64,000 bases of DNA from UBA2357 sp046295975 (lineage in GTDB: Bacteria > Pseudomonadota > Gammaproteobacteria > Burkholderiales > Rhodocyclaceae), in assembly GCA_046295975.1 (NCBI GenBank), contig JBKBMG010000026.1, positions 1 to 64,000 of the forward strand, given 5' to 3'. Shown here in pieces: positions 51,292 to 59,408 of the stretch; position 1 is the stretch's first letter; every line of letters begins with the position of its first letter. The translations under genes were made by a program, and so were the position numbers. The notes under the pieces were generated by a model, which saw nothing but the letters and a program-made list of their open reading frames with translations, did not search any database and had not been told where the DNA came from.

Positions 51292-52116
51292 TCAGTTGGC
51301 GCGTTGCAACAACACCTCGATGACGAAACGGCTGCCCAGGTAGGCCAGTACCAAGGCCGTGAACCCGGCCAGTGTCCAGCGCAACGCCACCCGTCCGCGC
51401 CAGCCCCACATGCGCCGGCCGATCAGCAAGGCGCCGAAGATCAGCCACGAGACGATTGCGAACACCGTCTTGTGGTCGAGGCGGAAGGCCTGGCCGAACA
51501 AGGTTTCGGAGAAGACGATGCCCGAGCCCAGGGTCAGCGTGAGCAGGATGAAGGCGATGCCGATCAGCCGGAACAGCAAGGCCTCCATGGTGAGCAGGGG
51601 CGGTAGCGCGGCAACGGTGCGGCTGAGGCGCCCGCTGTGGAGCTGGCGCTCGGCCATCGCCATCAACATTGCATGGAGCGCGGCCAGGGTGAACAGGCTG
51701 TAGGCCAGCATGGCCACGATGAAATGGGCGCGGAAGGCGGGCGAGGCCGCATTCGCGAGCAGATGCTGGCCTGGAAAGACCAGGGGCAGCACGCTGCCGA
51801 TCACGCCGGCCGGCAAAACCAGGCCGTGCAGTCCGTCCAGGCGGGCGTAGAACGTCTCGATCCAGTAGAACGCGACGGCCAGCCACAGCATCAGCGACAC
51901 CGCGAGTCCGAAGCCGAAGCGCATGCCGTCACCGGCGAACATCGCCAGATGCAGTGCCAGCCCCTGGGCGCACAGTGCGCCCAGCAAAAGCAGGCGTTCG
52001 CGTGTCGACATGCCGGGGGCGCGGGGCGAGGCATCGGCAGATTGGGCGCGCCAGAACAGGGCGCCGAGCACCCCATAGAGCGTGGCGGCCAGCAGATGAA
52101 GTAGAATTGGTTGCAT
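51292..52116 (-). CDS. Cytochrome c assembly (CcsA/YpjD-like) membrane protein
   Basis: 274 residues with eight predicted membrane helices. Family marks include AFYWIETFYARLDGLHGLVL, FRAHFIVAMLAYSLFTLAAL with the conserved histidine, and DHKTVFAIVSWLIFGALLIG. E. coli YpjD is the homologue. Proteins of this group resemble heme-handling CcsA but their own role is not established. It is divergent from ffh with 41 bp between start codons. Confidence 0.9.
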   Translation of the reverse strand: MQPILLHLLAATLYGVLGALFWRAQSADASPRAPGMSTRERLLLLGALCAQGLALHLAMFAGDGMRFGFGLAVSLMLWLAVAFYWIETFYARLDGLHGLVLPAGVIGSVLPLVFPGQHLLANAASPAFRAHFIVAMLAYSLFTLAALHAMLMAMAERQLHSGRLSRTVAALPPLLTMEALLFRLIGIAFILLTLTLGSGIVFSETLFGQAFRLDHKTVFAIVSWLIFGALLIGRRMWGWRGRVALRWTLAGFTALVLAYLGSRFVIEVLLQRAN

Positions 52117-52157
52117 TATTCCGACAGTTTACTCCAAGCCCGAGGGGCCCAAGCAAC

Positions 52158-53516
52158 ATGCTCGACAATCTCACCCAACGACTTTCCAAGGTCGTCAAGA
52201 CGCTGCGCGGCCAGGCGCGGCTGACCGAGGATAACATCCAGGACGCGATGCGCGAGGTCCGCATGGCCTTGCTTGAGGCCGACGTCGCCCTTCCGGTGGT
52301 CAAGGATTTCGTTGCGCGGGTCAAGGAGAAGGCGGTCGGCCAGGAGGTCGTCGGCTCGCTCACCCCCGGACAGGCGCTGGTCGGCGTGGTGCACGACGAA
52401 CTGAAGCTTCTGATGGGGGGAAGCCACACCGGACTGGACCTGTCCACCCAGCCGCCGGCAGTGATCCTGATGGCCGGCCTGCAGGGGGCAGGCAAGACCA
52501 CGACCACCGGCAAGCTCGGCAAACTCTTGCACGAGCGCATGAAGAAGAAGGTGCTCGCAGTGTCGGCCGACGTTTATCGCCCTGCGGCCATCGAGCAGTT
52601 GAAGACGGTCGCGGGGCAGGCCGGGATCGACTTCTTCCCGTCCAGCGCCGACCAGAGGCCGGTCGACATCGCGCTGGCAGCACTCGACTACGCGCGCCGC
52701 CATTACTACGACGTGGTGCTGCTCGACACTGCCGGCCGGCTGGCGATCGACGAGGCGATGATGGCCGAGATCAAGGCCTTGCATGCTGCGGTCAAGCCGA
52801 TCGAGACCTTGTTCGTGGTGGACGCCATGCTTGGTCAGGATGCGGTGAATACCGCCCGGGCGTTCAACGAAGCCTTGCCGCTTACCGGCGTGGTGTTGAC
52901 CAAGCTCGACGGTGACTCGCGCGGTGGCGCGGCGCTGTCGGTGCGCCACGTCACCGGCAAACCGCTGAAGTTCGCAGGGGTCGGTGAAAAGCTCTCAGGG
53001 CTGGAGGAATTCCATCCCGAGCGTATGGCCAGCCGCATTCTCGGCATGGGCGATATTCTCGGTCTGGTGGAGGAAGCCCGTCGTGGTGTTGACGAAGAGG
53101 CCGCCCGGCAGTTCGCGCAGAAGCTCAAGACGGGCAAGGGCTTCGATTTGTCGGACTTCAAGGAGCAGATTGCGCAGATGCGCAAGATGGGCGGGCTGTC
53201 GTCGATGATCGACAAGCTGCCCGCACAGTTTGCGCAGATGGCCGGGCAACTCCAGGGGGGAACCGAGGAGAAGGCCATCGGCCGCATCGAGGGCATCATC
53301 AATTCGATGACGCCGCAGGAGCGCGCCCGGCCTGAGATCCTGAAGGCCAGCCGCAAGCGCCGCATTGCAGCGGGGGCGGGGGTGTCGGTGCAGGAGGTCA
53401 ACCGCCTGCTGAAGCAGTTCGAGCAGACGCAGAAGGTCATGAAGCAGTTCTCCAAGGGAGGGATGCAGAAGCTCATGCGCGGCATGAAGGGCGTGTTGCC
53501 CGGCATGATGCGTTGA
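52158..53516 (+). CDS. ffh: Signal recognition particle protein
   Basis: 452 residues, the GTPase of the signal recognition particle that targets membrane proteins to FtsY and SecYEG. N domain (TQRLSKVVKTLRGQARLTED), G domain with G1 GLQGAGKTTTTGKL, DTAGRLAIDEAMM, TKLDGDSRGGAALS, and a methionine-rich M domain that binds 4.5S RNA and signal sequences (SRKRRIAAGAGVSVQEVNRL; FSKGGMQKLMRGMKGVL). ATG at 52158 starts the conserved MLDNLTQRL. Confidence 0.97.
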   Translation: MLDNLTQRLSKVVKTLRGQARLTEDNIQDAMREVRMALLEADVALPVVKDFVARVKEKAVGQEVVGSLTPGQALVGVVHDELKLLMGGSHTGLDLSTQPPAVILMAGLQGAGKTTTTGKLGKLLHERMKKKVLAVSADVYRPAAIEQLKTVAGQAGIDFFPSSADQRPVDIALAALDYARRHYYDVVLLDTAGRLAIDEAMMAEIKALHAAVKPIETLFVVDAMLGQDAVNTARAFNEALPLTGVVLTKLDGDSRGGAALSVRHVTGKPLKFAGVGEKLSGLEEFHPERMASRILGMGDILGLVEEARRGVDEEAARQFAQKLKTGKGFDLSDFKEQIAQMRKMGGLSSMIDKLPAQFAQMAGQLQGGTEEKAIGRIEGIINSMTPQERARPEILKASRKRRIAAGAGVSVQEVNRLLKQFEQTQKVMKQFSKGGMQKLMRGMKGVLPGMMR

Positions 53517-53535
53517 CTTCGGTGCTGGGGCGAAG

Positions 53536-54297
53536 GTGGGGTTGATCGCACTGTCGCTGGCGCGGGCCCTGCGCAGCCTGCGCGAACCTGGCGTACTTTG
53601 GCATCTTCTGTGGCCGGCGTTGGGCGCCAGCGTGGTGTGGACGGTGGCTGGTGTTCTGGCCTGGCCGTGGCTGATCGGCAGCGCGCTGGACGCGCTTGCG
53701 GGCGTGCCGGTGATCGGCTCGGGGATCGCAGGCGACGGCTGGCTGGCGGCGGTCTTGGTCGTGCTGGTGAAGCTTGGTGTGGCCTTCGCTTTCCTGCCCG
53801 TGATTTACCTGACTGCCGCGCTACTCGTCTCGGTGTTCGCCATCCCGTTGATGCTGGAGCGTGTCGGCGCGCGCGACTACGCGGATCTGGAGCAGCGGCG
53901 TGGCGGCTCGAACGTCGGCAGTGTCGCAAACGCCCTGCTTGCAGGCCTGGTGTTTGCCGGATTGTTGATCCTCAGTCTGCCGTTGTGGTTGATTCCCGGC
54001 GCGGCTGCGCTGATCGTGCTTGCTTTGACGGCGTGGCTCAACCACAAGGCTTTTGGCTACGACGCGTTGATGTTGCATGCCGATCGTTCGGAGCTCCGCT
54101 TCCTGCCGCAGCGGCTGCGTGGGCAGTCGCTGTCGCTGGGGGTGGTGTGTGCGCTTCTGGCCTACGTACCTGTTGTGAATCTGTTCGCCCCGGCGTTCTG
54201 CGGTCTCGCCTTCGTTCATTTCATGCTCGAGGCGCTGCGCCAGCGGCGGCTGGCTGAGGAGGTGGTGGTGCTGGATCCGGTGGCGGGCACACAGTAA
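53536..54297 (+). CDS. EI24/CysZ-like membrane protein
   Basis: 253 residues with five to six membrane helices. The EI24-domain pattern is seen in LARALRSLREPGVLWHLLWP, an internal AVLVVLVKLGVAFAFLPVIY segment and VPVVNLFAPAFCGLAFVHFM near the end. E. coli CysZ, a sulfate transporter, is the best-known member, but these shorter proteins are not shown to carry sulfate. The start is a GTG at 53536, or a TTG two codons later. It lies 19 nt after ffh. Confidence 0.83.
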   Translation: MGLIALSLARALRSLREPGVLWHLLWPALGASVVWTVAGVLAWPWLIGSALDALAGVPVIGSGIAGDGWLAAVLVVLVKLGVAFAFLPVIYLTAALLVSVFAIPLMLERVGARDYADLEQRRGGSNVGSVANALLAGLVFAGLLILSLPLWLIPGAAALIVLALTAWLNHKAFGYDALMLHADRSELRFLPQRLRGQSLSLGVVCALLAYVPVVNLFAPAFCGLAFVHFMLEALRQRRLAEEVVVLDPVAGTQ

Positions 54298-54312
54298 AGC
54301 AAGGAGAGCGAG

Positions 54313-55062
54313 ATGGCGTTCGGCGCGATCATCATTGGCGACGAGATTCTCTCGGGCCGCAGGTCCGACAAGCATATGGCTAAGCTCATTGAGCTACTTG
54401 GCGCGAGGGGGCTCAAGCTCGCCTGGGCGCGCTACGTCGGTGACGACGGCAAGCGCCTGGTCCAGGCCTTGCGCGAGAGTTTCGCGACTGGTGACATCGT
54501 CTTCAGCTTCGGCGGCATCGGCGCCACGCCCGACGACCGTACACGTCAGTCGGCCGCGGCTGCGCTGGGGCTGGAACTTGCCCTCCACCCCGAAGCCGAG
54601 GCGGCCATCCGTGCCCGTTTCGGGGACGAGATCACGCCCCACCGGCTGCAGATGGGGGTGTTTCCGCTGGGAAGCGGGATCATTCCGAACCCCTACAACC
54701 AGATTCCAGGCTTCTCGATCCGCGATCACTTCTTCGTTCCCGGCTTTCCGGTCATGGCCTGGCCCATGATCGAATGGGTGCTCGATTCCCGCTTTGCCCA
54801 TCTCCACCACGTCGAGGACTACGTCGAACGCGCCATTACCGTCTGGGACGCCTACGAGGGGCGTTTGATCGAACTGATGGAGCGTGTCTCCGCGCGCTAT
54901 CCGGATGCCACCTTGTTCAGCCTGCCCACGGTGGCCGGCGAGGGCGAGCGACGCTCGGTCGAACTCGGCATGAAGGGGCCGGTCGCGCGGGTGTCGGCGG
55001 CCCTGGAAGACTTGAAGCAGGGGGTCAGCGCCCTTGGCTACGAGTGGCAGCCCAAGGGGTGA
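54313..55062 (+). CDS. Molybdopterin-binding (MoaB/CinA-N-like) protein
   Basis: 249 residues. The MoCF/CinA-N fold is shown by FGAIIIGDEILSGRRSDKHM, GDIVFSFGGIGATPDDRTRQ and FVPGFPVMAWPMIEWVLD. Single-domain homologues are annotated as competence/damage-inducible or molybdopterin-binding proteins; which ligand they use is unclear. AAGGAGAG precedes the ATG by about 4 nt. The stop overlaps the next start. Confidence 0.87.
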   Translation: MAFGAIIIGDEILSGRRSDKHMAKLIELLGARGLKLAWARYVGDDGKRLVQALRESFATGDIVFSFGGIGATPDDRTRQSAAAALGLELALHPEAEAAIRARFGDEITPHRLQMGVFPLGSGIIPNPYNQIPGFSIRDHFFVPGFPVMAWPMIEWVLDSRFAHLHHVEDYVERAITVWDAYEGRLIELMERVSARYPDATLFSLPTVAGEGERRSVELGMKGPVARVSAALEDLKQGVSALGYEWQPKG

Positions 55063-55856
55063 AGCGCGTGGTCCGCGGGTTGAACACTTCGGAGTTGAGG
55101 CGGCCGCGTGCGCCTGGCAGTCGGGATGCGACCGAGGAGTTGCGGCGCATCAGGGTCGGGGAACGCGAGGTCGAATTCGTCCTGCGCCGCTCGACGCGCA
55201 AGACCCTGTCGCTGCAAGTGGGTCGCAACGGCGTCCGCCTGTCTGCGCCGGCCACGACCCCTGTGGGCGAAGCCGAGCGTTTTCTGCTCGCCAACGGAGA
55301 CTGGTTGCTCGACCGGCTGGGACGTCTGGATGTGCGACGCGAGGAGGACGTTTTCCGCATTGAGGACGGCGCGCGTTTTCCGCTGCTGGGCCGTGTTTCC
55401 CGCGTGCGCCTGGATGGCGGTGGCGCGCGTCGTGTGCGGTGGGTGCATGCGGCGGACGGCGTGGAGGAGTTGTGGCTACCGCAGAGCGGGCGGCAAGCCA
55501 GGGCCATGGTTTCGGCGCTGCAGGGTCGGGCGCTGGGCTGGTTTGGTGGGCGGGTGGAGGAATACTGCCACCGGCTGGGGCTTGCGGTACCCGTCGTGCG
55601 CGTAACCACGGCGCGAACCCGTTGGGGCAGTTGCAGCGCGCGCAGCGGCATCCGCCTGCACTGGCGCCTGATCCACCTTCCGCCCCAACTGGGCGACTAC
55701 GTCGTGGCACACGAGGTGGCCCACTTGCTCGAAATGAACCATTCAGCCCGCTTCTGGGCGGTTGTCGCATCCTTGTATCCCGATTGGCGGACGGCACGGG
55801 CGCAGTTGCGGCAAGCCGCAGACTCCTTGCCGGTGATCGGGGAGGTTCGGACGTGA
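55059..55856 (+). CDS. YgjP-type (DUF45) zinc metallopeptidase-like protein
   Basis: 265 residues from a GTG at 55059 that overlaps the preceding TGA; a GTG at 55068 is also possible. The zinc site is VVAHEVAHLLEMNHSARFW: HExxH plus a third histidine five residues later. TRWGSCSARSGIRLHWRLIH upstream is the family's other mark. The fold resembles SprT and minigluzincins. The substrate is unknown. Confidence 0.88.
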   Translation: MKRVVRGLNTSELRRPRAPGSRDATEELRRIRVGEREVEFVLRRSTRKTLSLQVGRNGVRLSAPATTPVGEAERFLLANGDWLLDRLGRLDVRREEDVFRIEDGARFPLLGRVSRVRLDGGGARRVRWVHAADGVEELWLPQSGRQARAMVSALQGRALGWFGGRVEEYCHRLGLAVPVVRVTTARTRWGSCSARSGIRLHWRLIHLPPQLGDYVVAHEVAHLLEMNHSARFWAVVASLYPDWRTARAQLRQAADSLPVIGEVRT

Positions 55857-55994
55857 CGTTCCGCATACCCAGGGTGCGCAGCAGGCCGAACCTTCGCTCG
55901 GGCTAGCGGTCCTGCTGCTTTCATGTTCTCGCGGCAATTCTTCCGGAGCCCAAGCCAGGGTGTCGTCCGGGGCCGCACTCAACAGGAGAGTCCA

Positions 55995-56378
55995 ATGCGT
56001 TTGCTTCACACCATGCTCAGGGTCGGCAATCTCGACCGCTCCCTCGCGTTTTATACCGAAGTGCTCGGAATGCGCCTGCTGCGCAAGCAGGACTATCCAG
56101 AAGGGCGCTTTACCCTTGCCTTCGTCGGCTACGAGGACGAAACCGAAGCCGCGGTGATCGAACTCACCCATAACTGGGACACCGAGTCCTACGAGCTTGG
56201 CAACGGCTACGGCCATATCGCGCTGGCAGTGCCTGATGCGTACAAGGCCTGTGACGACATCCGCGCCCGTGGTGGGCGAGTGGTGCGCGAAGCGGGGCCG
56301 ATGAAGCACGGCACGACGGTGATCGCGTTCGTCGAAGACCCGGACGGCTACAAGATCGAACTGATCCAGCGCGGCTGA
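55995..56378 (+). CDS. gloA: Lactoylglutathione lyase (glyoxalase I)
   Basis: 127 residues. Converts the glutathione-methylglyoxal hemithioacetal to S-lactoylglutathione. Metal ligands are all present: His in MRLLHTMLRV, Glu in AAVIELTHN, His in NGYGHIALAV and Glu in DGYKIELIQRG. The short length fits the bacterial, nickel-activated class. CAGGAGAG lies upstream of the ATG. It starts 138 bp after the YgjP-like gene, so it may have its own promoter. Confidence 0.95.
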   Translation: MRLLHTMLRVGNLDRSLAFYTEVLGMRLLRKQDYPEGRFTLAFVGYEDETEAAVIELTHNWDTESYELGNGYGHIALAVPDAYKACDDIRARGGRVVREAGPMKHGTTVIAFVEDPDGYKIELIQRG

Positions 56379-56393
56379 ACAAAATCCTGATGC

Positions 56394-57536
56394 TCAGGGC
56401 CGTGTGGCGCTGCACATCAGGCTGCGGAATCGGCCGTCGTCGCCGAAAGTGCGGTAGGCCTTCAGGTTGAGCCACAGTTCCGGCGCAGCCGTTCCGCCGA
56501 TGCGGACTTGTTCGTCGAAGTGCTCGCGCGTTCCGCGGATCAGAGCCTGGAGCGGCTCGGCCAGCCGCTCCGGCTCGCCCGCGTGCAGCAAGGTGTCCAG
56601 GGTGTCAGGCGGGTCGGAGTCGAAACGCGCTGCCAACAGCGCGTGCATGGCGGCATTGGCGTAGCGGATGCGGAACTCCGGGTCCAGCTCGAATACCGGT
56701 TGCGGCAGATCGTCCAGCAGGCGGCGGAACTGGGCCTCGTTGCAATGGCATTTGTCGCGCAACTGATCCAGGGTTTCCGCGTGATGCTTGAGTGCCTCGA
56801 TGATTTCGCGGACCTCGCGCGCCTCGTGCGATGGCATCGGTGCGCGCGCACTGTCACCACGCTCCAGCGCGGTGGCGTAGCGGGCTGCGCGCCGCAGCCC
56901 CCTGAGCGTGCGTCCGACCATCCAGTGGACGAGCACGCTGGCGGCCAGCACGCTGGCCAGGATGAAAATGGTCGCTTCCAGCGCCTGTCGCCGGCGTGCC
57001 TGTTCCAGTGCGCCGGTCTCGTATTCCAGCCGTACCCAGCCAATCGGCGCAATCTGCCCGATCGACGCCCACACTACGCGTGCTCCTGCGCTGTCTGACA
57101 TTGCCGGCGGCGCCCCAGGGTCGCCGAGATTGCCCAGTTCCCGGCCCGATACTGCCGCGAGGTTGCCGGCCGCGTTGCGGCGTGCGGCTGCCAGCGGGGC
57201 GCCCTGGCGATCAGTGACGGCCAGGGCGCGGACGATTTCCAGTTCGTTGAAACTCTCCAGCCTGCGTGTCAGGGCGATGCGATCGTTGGCGGCGACTTCC
57301 GCAAGCGACAGCGCGGCGATGCTTGATGCGATGGCTCGCGTCTGGGTATCGACCTGGTCGGTCACGCCGTGGTTCTGGCGGCTGGCGAGATATGCGGTCG
57401 CGAAACCGGCGCACAGAAGCATGCACAGGGCGAACAAGGCAGTCAGCCGGTTGCGCAGTGAAAACGTCGCCGCCTGCCTCGGAGGGCTTGCCGGCGCGGG
57501 GCGCGTGGCCGTGGTGTCGGGAGAAGTCTGCGTCAA
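56394..57536 (-). CDS. Membrane sensor with PAS domain but no output domain
   Basis: 380 residues. Helix 1 (LTALFALCMLLCAGFATAYL), a ~140-residue periplasmic domain, helix 2 (ATIFILASVLAASVLVHWMV), a HAMP-like linker and a PAS-like domain (RRLLDDLPQPVFELDPEFRI). No kinase, GGDEF or other effector follows. The start is a TTG at 57536 that overlaps the stop of the HD-GYP regulator gene, with AAGGA upstream. This coupling suggests it controls that regulator directly. Confidence 0.78.
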   Translation of the reverse strand: MTQTSPDTTATRPAPASPPRQAATFSLRNRLTALFALCMLLCAGFATAYLASRQNHGVTDQVDTQTRAIASSIAALSLAEVAANDRIALTRRLESFNELEIVRALAVTDRQGAPLAAARRNAAGNLAAVSGRELGNLGDPGAPPAMSDSAGARVVWASIGQIAPIGWVRLEYETGALEQARRRQALEATIFILASVLAASVLVHWMVGRTLRGLRRAARYATALERGDSARAPMPSHEAREVREIIEALKHHAETLDQLRDKCHCNEAQFRRLLDDLPQPVFELDPEFRIRYANAAMHALLAARFDSDPPDTLDTLLHAGEPERLAEPLQALIRGTREHFDEQVRIGGTAAPELWLNLKAYRTFGDDGRFRSLMCSATRP

Positions 57537-58567
57537 TTGTCCTTGTACCGTTCCCGAATGGCGAGCGCGTCCGGCATGCGGCCAAGCAGTGCGGAGACGC
57601 ACCGGGGGTCGAAGTGGCTGCCGCTGCCATGGCGCAGAAAGTCGATGGCCGATGCGATCGGCCAGCTCTTCTTGTAGGGGCGCTCGGAGGTGATCGCGTC
57701 GAACACGTCGGCGACCGCGACGATGCGACCCTCGATCGGTATCGCTTCGCCCGCGAGCCCGTAAGGATAACCCGATCCGTCGAACTTCTCGTGGTGGGAG
57801 AGGGCAATGGTCGCGCCCAGTTGCACCACGCTGGAGGCCGAATCCTTCAGGATCTCATGGCCGATCGCGGGGTGTCGTTTCATGATTTCGCGCTCATCGG
57901 TGGTGAGCGGGCCGGGCTTGAGCAGGATCTGGTCGGGGATGCCGAGCTTGCCGACGTCGTGCATGGGCGCCGCGCGGGCGATGTCTTCGACCTGTAGGCG
58001 GGTGAAGCCGAGCGCTTCGGCGATGAGCGCCGAGAACTGCGACATGCGCTGGATGTGCGCGCCGGTCTCGGGGTCGCGGAATTCGGCAGCGCGGGCCAGG
58101 CGGGTGATGGTCTCGAGTTCGCGCGCGTGGATCTCGGCCGTTGCACGGCGAACCTCCGCCTCAAGAATTTCGGCGCGGTGGCGGGTGTCGAGGTGGGCCT
58201 GACGCAGCTTGAGCATGTTGCGCACACGCGGCTCGAATTCGTGGGCGTCCACCGGTTTGGTGAGAAAGTCGTTGGCGCCGCTGGAAAGCGCGTCGTAGCG
58301 CGTCTGGCGTTCGCTGCTGGCGGTGACCATCAGGATCGGAACGTCGTCGCGTTCATGGCGAGCCCGCACGCGACGGATGAACTCGAGGCCGTCGAGCTCG
58401 GGCATCATGTAATCGACGATGATCAGGTCGGGTTCGTGGCGGAGACACCACTCGAGCCCGGTGAGCGGTTCGGAAAATGCATGCGCAGCGCAGCCCGGCT
58501 GACGGGCGACGAGCTTTTCCATCAGCATCAGGTTCAACGGTGTGTCGTCGATGATCGCGACATTCAT
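57533..58567 (-). CDS. Response regulator with HD-GYP phosphodiesterase domain
   Basis: 344 residues. Receiver (~1-125): NVAIIDDTPLNLMLMEKL, phospho-aspartate in LIIVDYMMPELDGLEF, lysine in NDFLTKPVDAHEF. HD-GYP (~150-330): MHDVGKLGIPDQILLKPGPL, ATIALSHHEKFDGSGYP and VAVADVFDAITSERPYK, with the metal ligands and GYP triad intact. This is the RpfG layout; such enzymes hydrolyse c-di-GMP. The partner sensor is encoded in the overlapping downstream gene. Confidence 0.94.
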   Translation of the reverse strand: MNVAIIDDTPLNLMLMEKLVARQPGCAAHAFSEPLTGLEWCLRHEPDLIIVDYMMPELDGLEFIRRVRARHERDDVPILMVTASSERQTRYDALSSGANDFLTKPVDAHEFEPRVRNMLKLRQAHLDTRHRAEILEAEVRRATAEIHARELETITRLARAAEFRDPETGAHIQRMSQFSALIAEALGFTRLQVEDIARAAPMHDVGKLGIPDQILLKPGPLTTDEREIMKRHPAIGHEILKDSASSVVQLGATIALSHHEKFDGSGYPYGLAGEAIPIEGRIVAVADVFDAITSERPYKKSWPIASAIDFLRHGSGSHFDPRCVSALLGRMPDALAIRERYKDN

Positions 58568-58620
58568 GCGGCGCGTACATCCTGAGGGGATGCAAGATGA
58601 TAGCAGCTAAGCCATCGGCG

Positions 58621-59394
58621 CTATCCATCTTCCGCGCGGGCGAGCGTGACGTGATGCGCGCGTGGTGTCTCCATGATCGCGGCCGCAGGCCGGGGGCGAC
58701 CCACGGTTACGCGCTCGGCGACGACCAGGTAGCGGGCGTCACCGCCAGCGCTGAGCGCATCGAAGGGGTAGCACGTGACCAGGCTGAGGCGGTCCGGTCC
58801 GTGCTGCTCGAGTACCCACAGGTCGCGCTTGTCCACCACTGCCAGCGCGCCGACCCGGTAGGTGTGCCAATGACCGTCCGTGGCCTGCATTTCGATCAGG
58901 TCACCGTCGCGCAGGTCGCGGAGAAACGAGAAGTGGGTGTCGCGGTGCCCGCCGAGCACGCTGTTGCCGTGTCCGCCCGGTGCGGCGGTGCCGTGCACCA
59001 GCCCAGGGCCGAAGGCGATGCTGCGGTCGTCGGCACCCGCGAGCACGAACTGGTCGACGCCAAGAGTGCTGACCCGGAGTCGTGCGACCGGCCAGGTGTC
59101 GGCCCAAGGCCATGGCGGTGTCGTCTCGCCGGTGTCCAGGGCGTGTTGCCAGGCATCGGCGATCAGTCGCTGCGCCAGCCAGGCCTTGGCATGGATGTAG
59201 GTGGCCTGGCCGAACTGCCACATGGCGATGAGTAGTGCCAGCACCGCCAACAGGCCGGTCAGGTGCCTGCCGGCGGATATCCGCTGTTTGTGGGTGGGGG
59301 CCAGGGATGTCGTGACGGCTGTACAAGGCCATGTGCACTGTGCACCGAGGAAGGCGGCGCCCCGACAATCGCGGCATGGTGTGGAAGCAGGCAT
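58621..59394 (-). CDS. Class GN sortase (proteobacterial dedicated sortase system)
   Basis: 257 residues. An N-terminal helix (ISAGRHLTGLLAVLALLIAM) anchors a periplasmic sortase domain. Catalytic residues: His150 in GNSVLGGHRDTHF, Cys208 in LSLVTCYPFD and Arg221 in GDARYLVVAE. The class found in Gram-negative bacteria normally has one dedicated substrate, here the gene 14 nt upstream. An unusual Cys-rich stretch (CRDCRGAAFLGAQCTWPC) precedes the helix if the ATG at 59394 is right; GGAGAC upstream supports that start. Confidence 0.9.
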   Translation of the reverse strand: MPASTPCRDCRGAAFLGAQCTWPCTAVTTSLAPTHKQRISAGRHLTGLLAVLALLIAMWQFGQATYIHAKAWLAQRLIADAWQHALDTGETTPPWPWADTWPVARLRVSTLGVDQFVLAGADDRSIAFGPGLVHGTAAPGGHGNSVLGGHRDTHFSFLRDLRDGDLIEMQATDGHWHTYRVGALAVVDKRDLWVLEQHGPDRLSLVTCYPFDALSAGGDARYLVVAERVTVGRPRPAAAIMETPRAHHVTLARAEDG

Positions 59395-59408
59395 CGTCCG
59401 GTCTCCGC

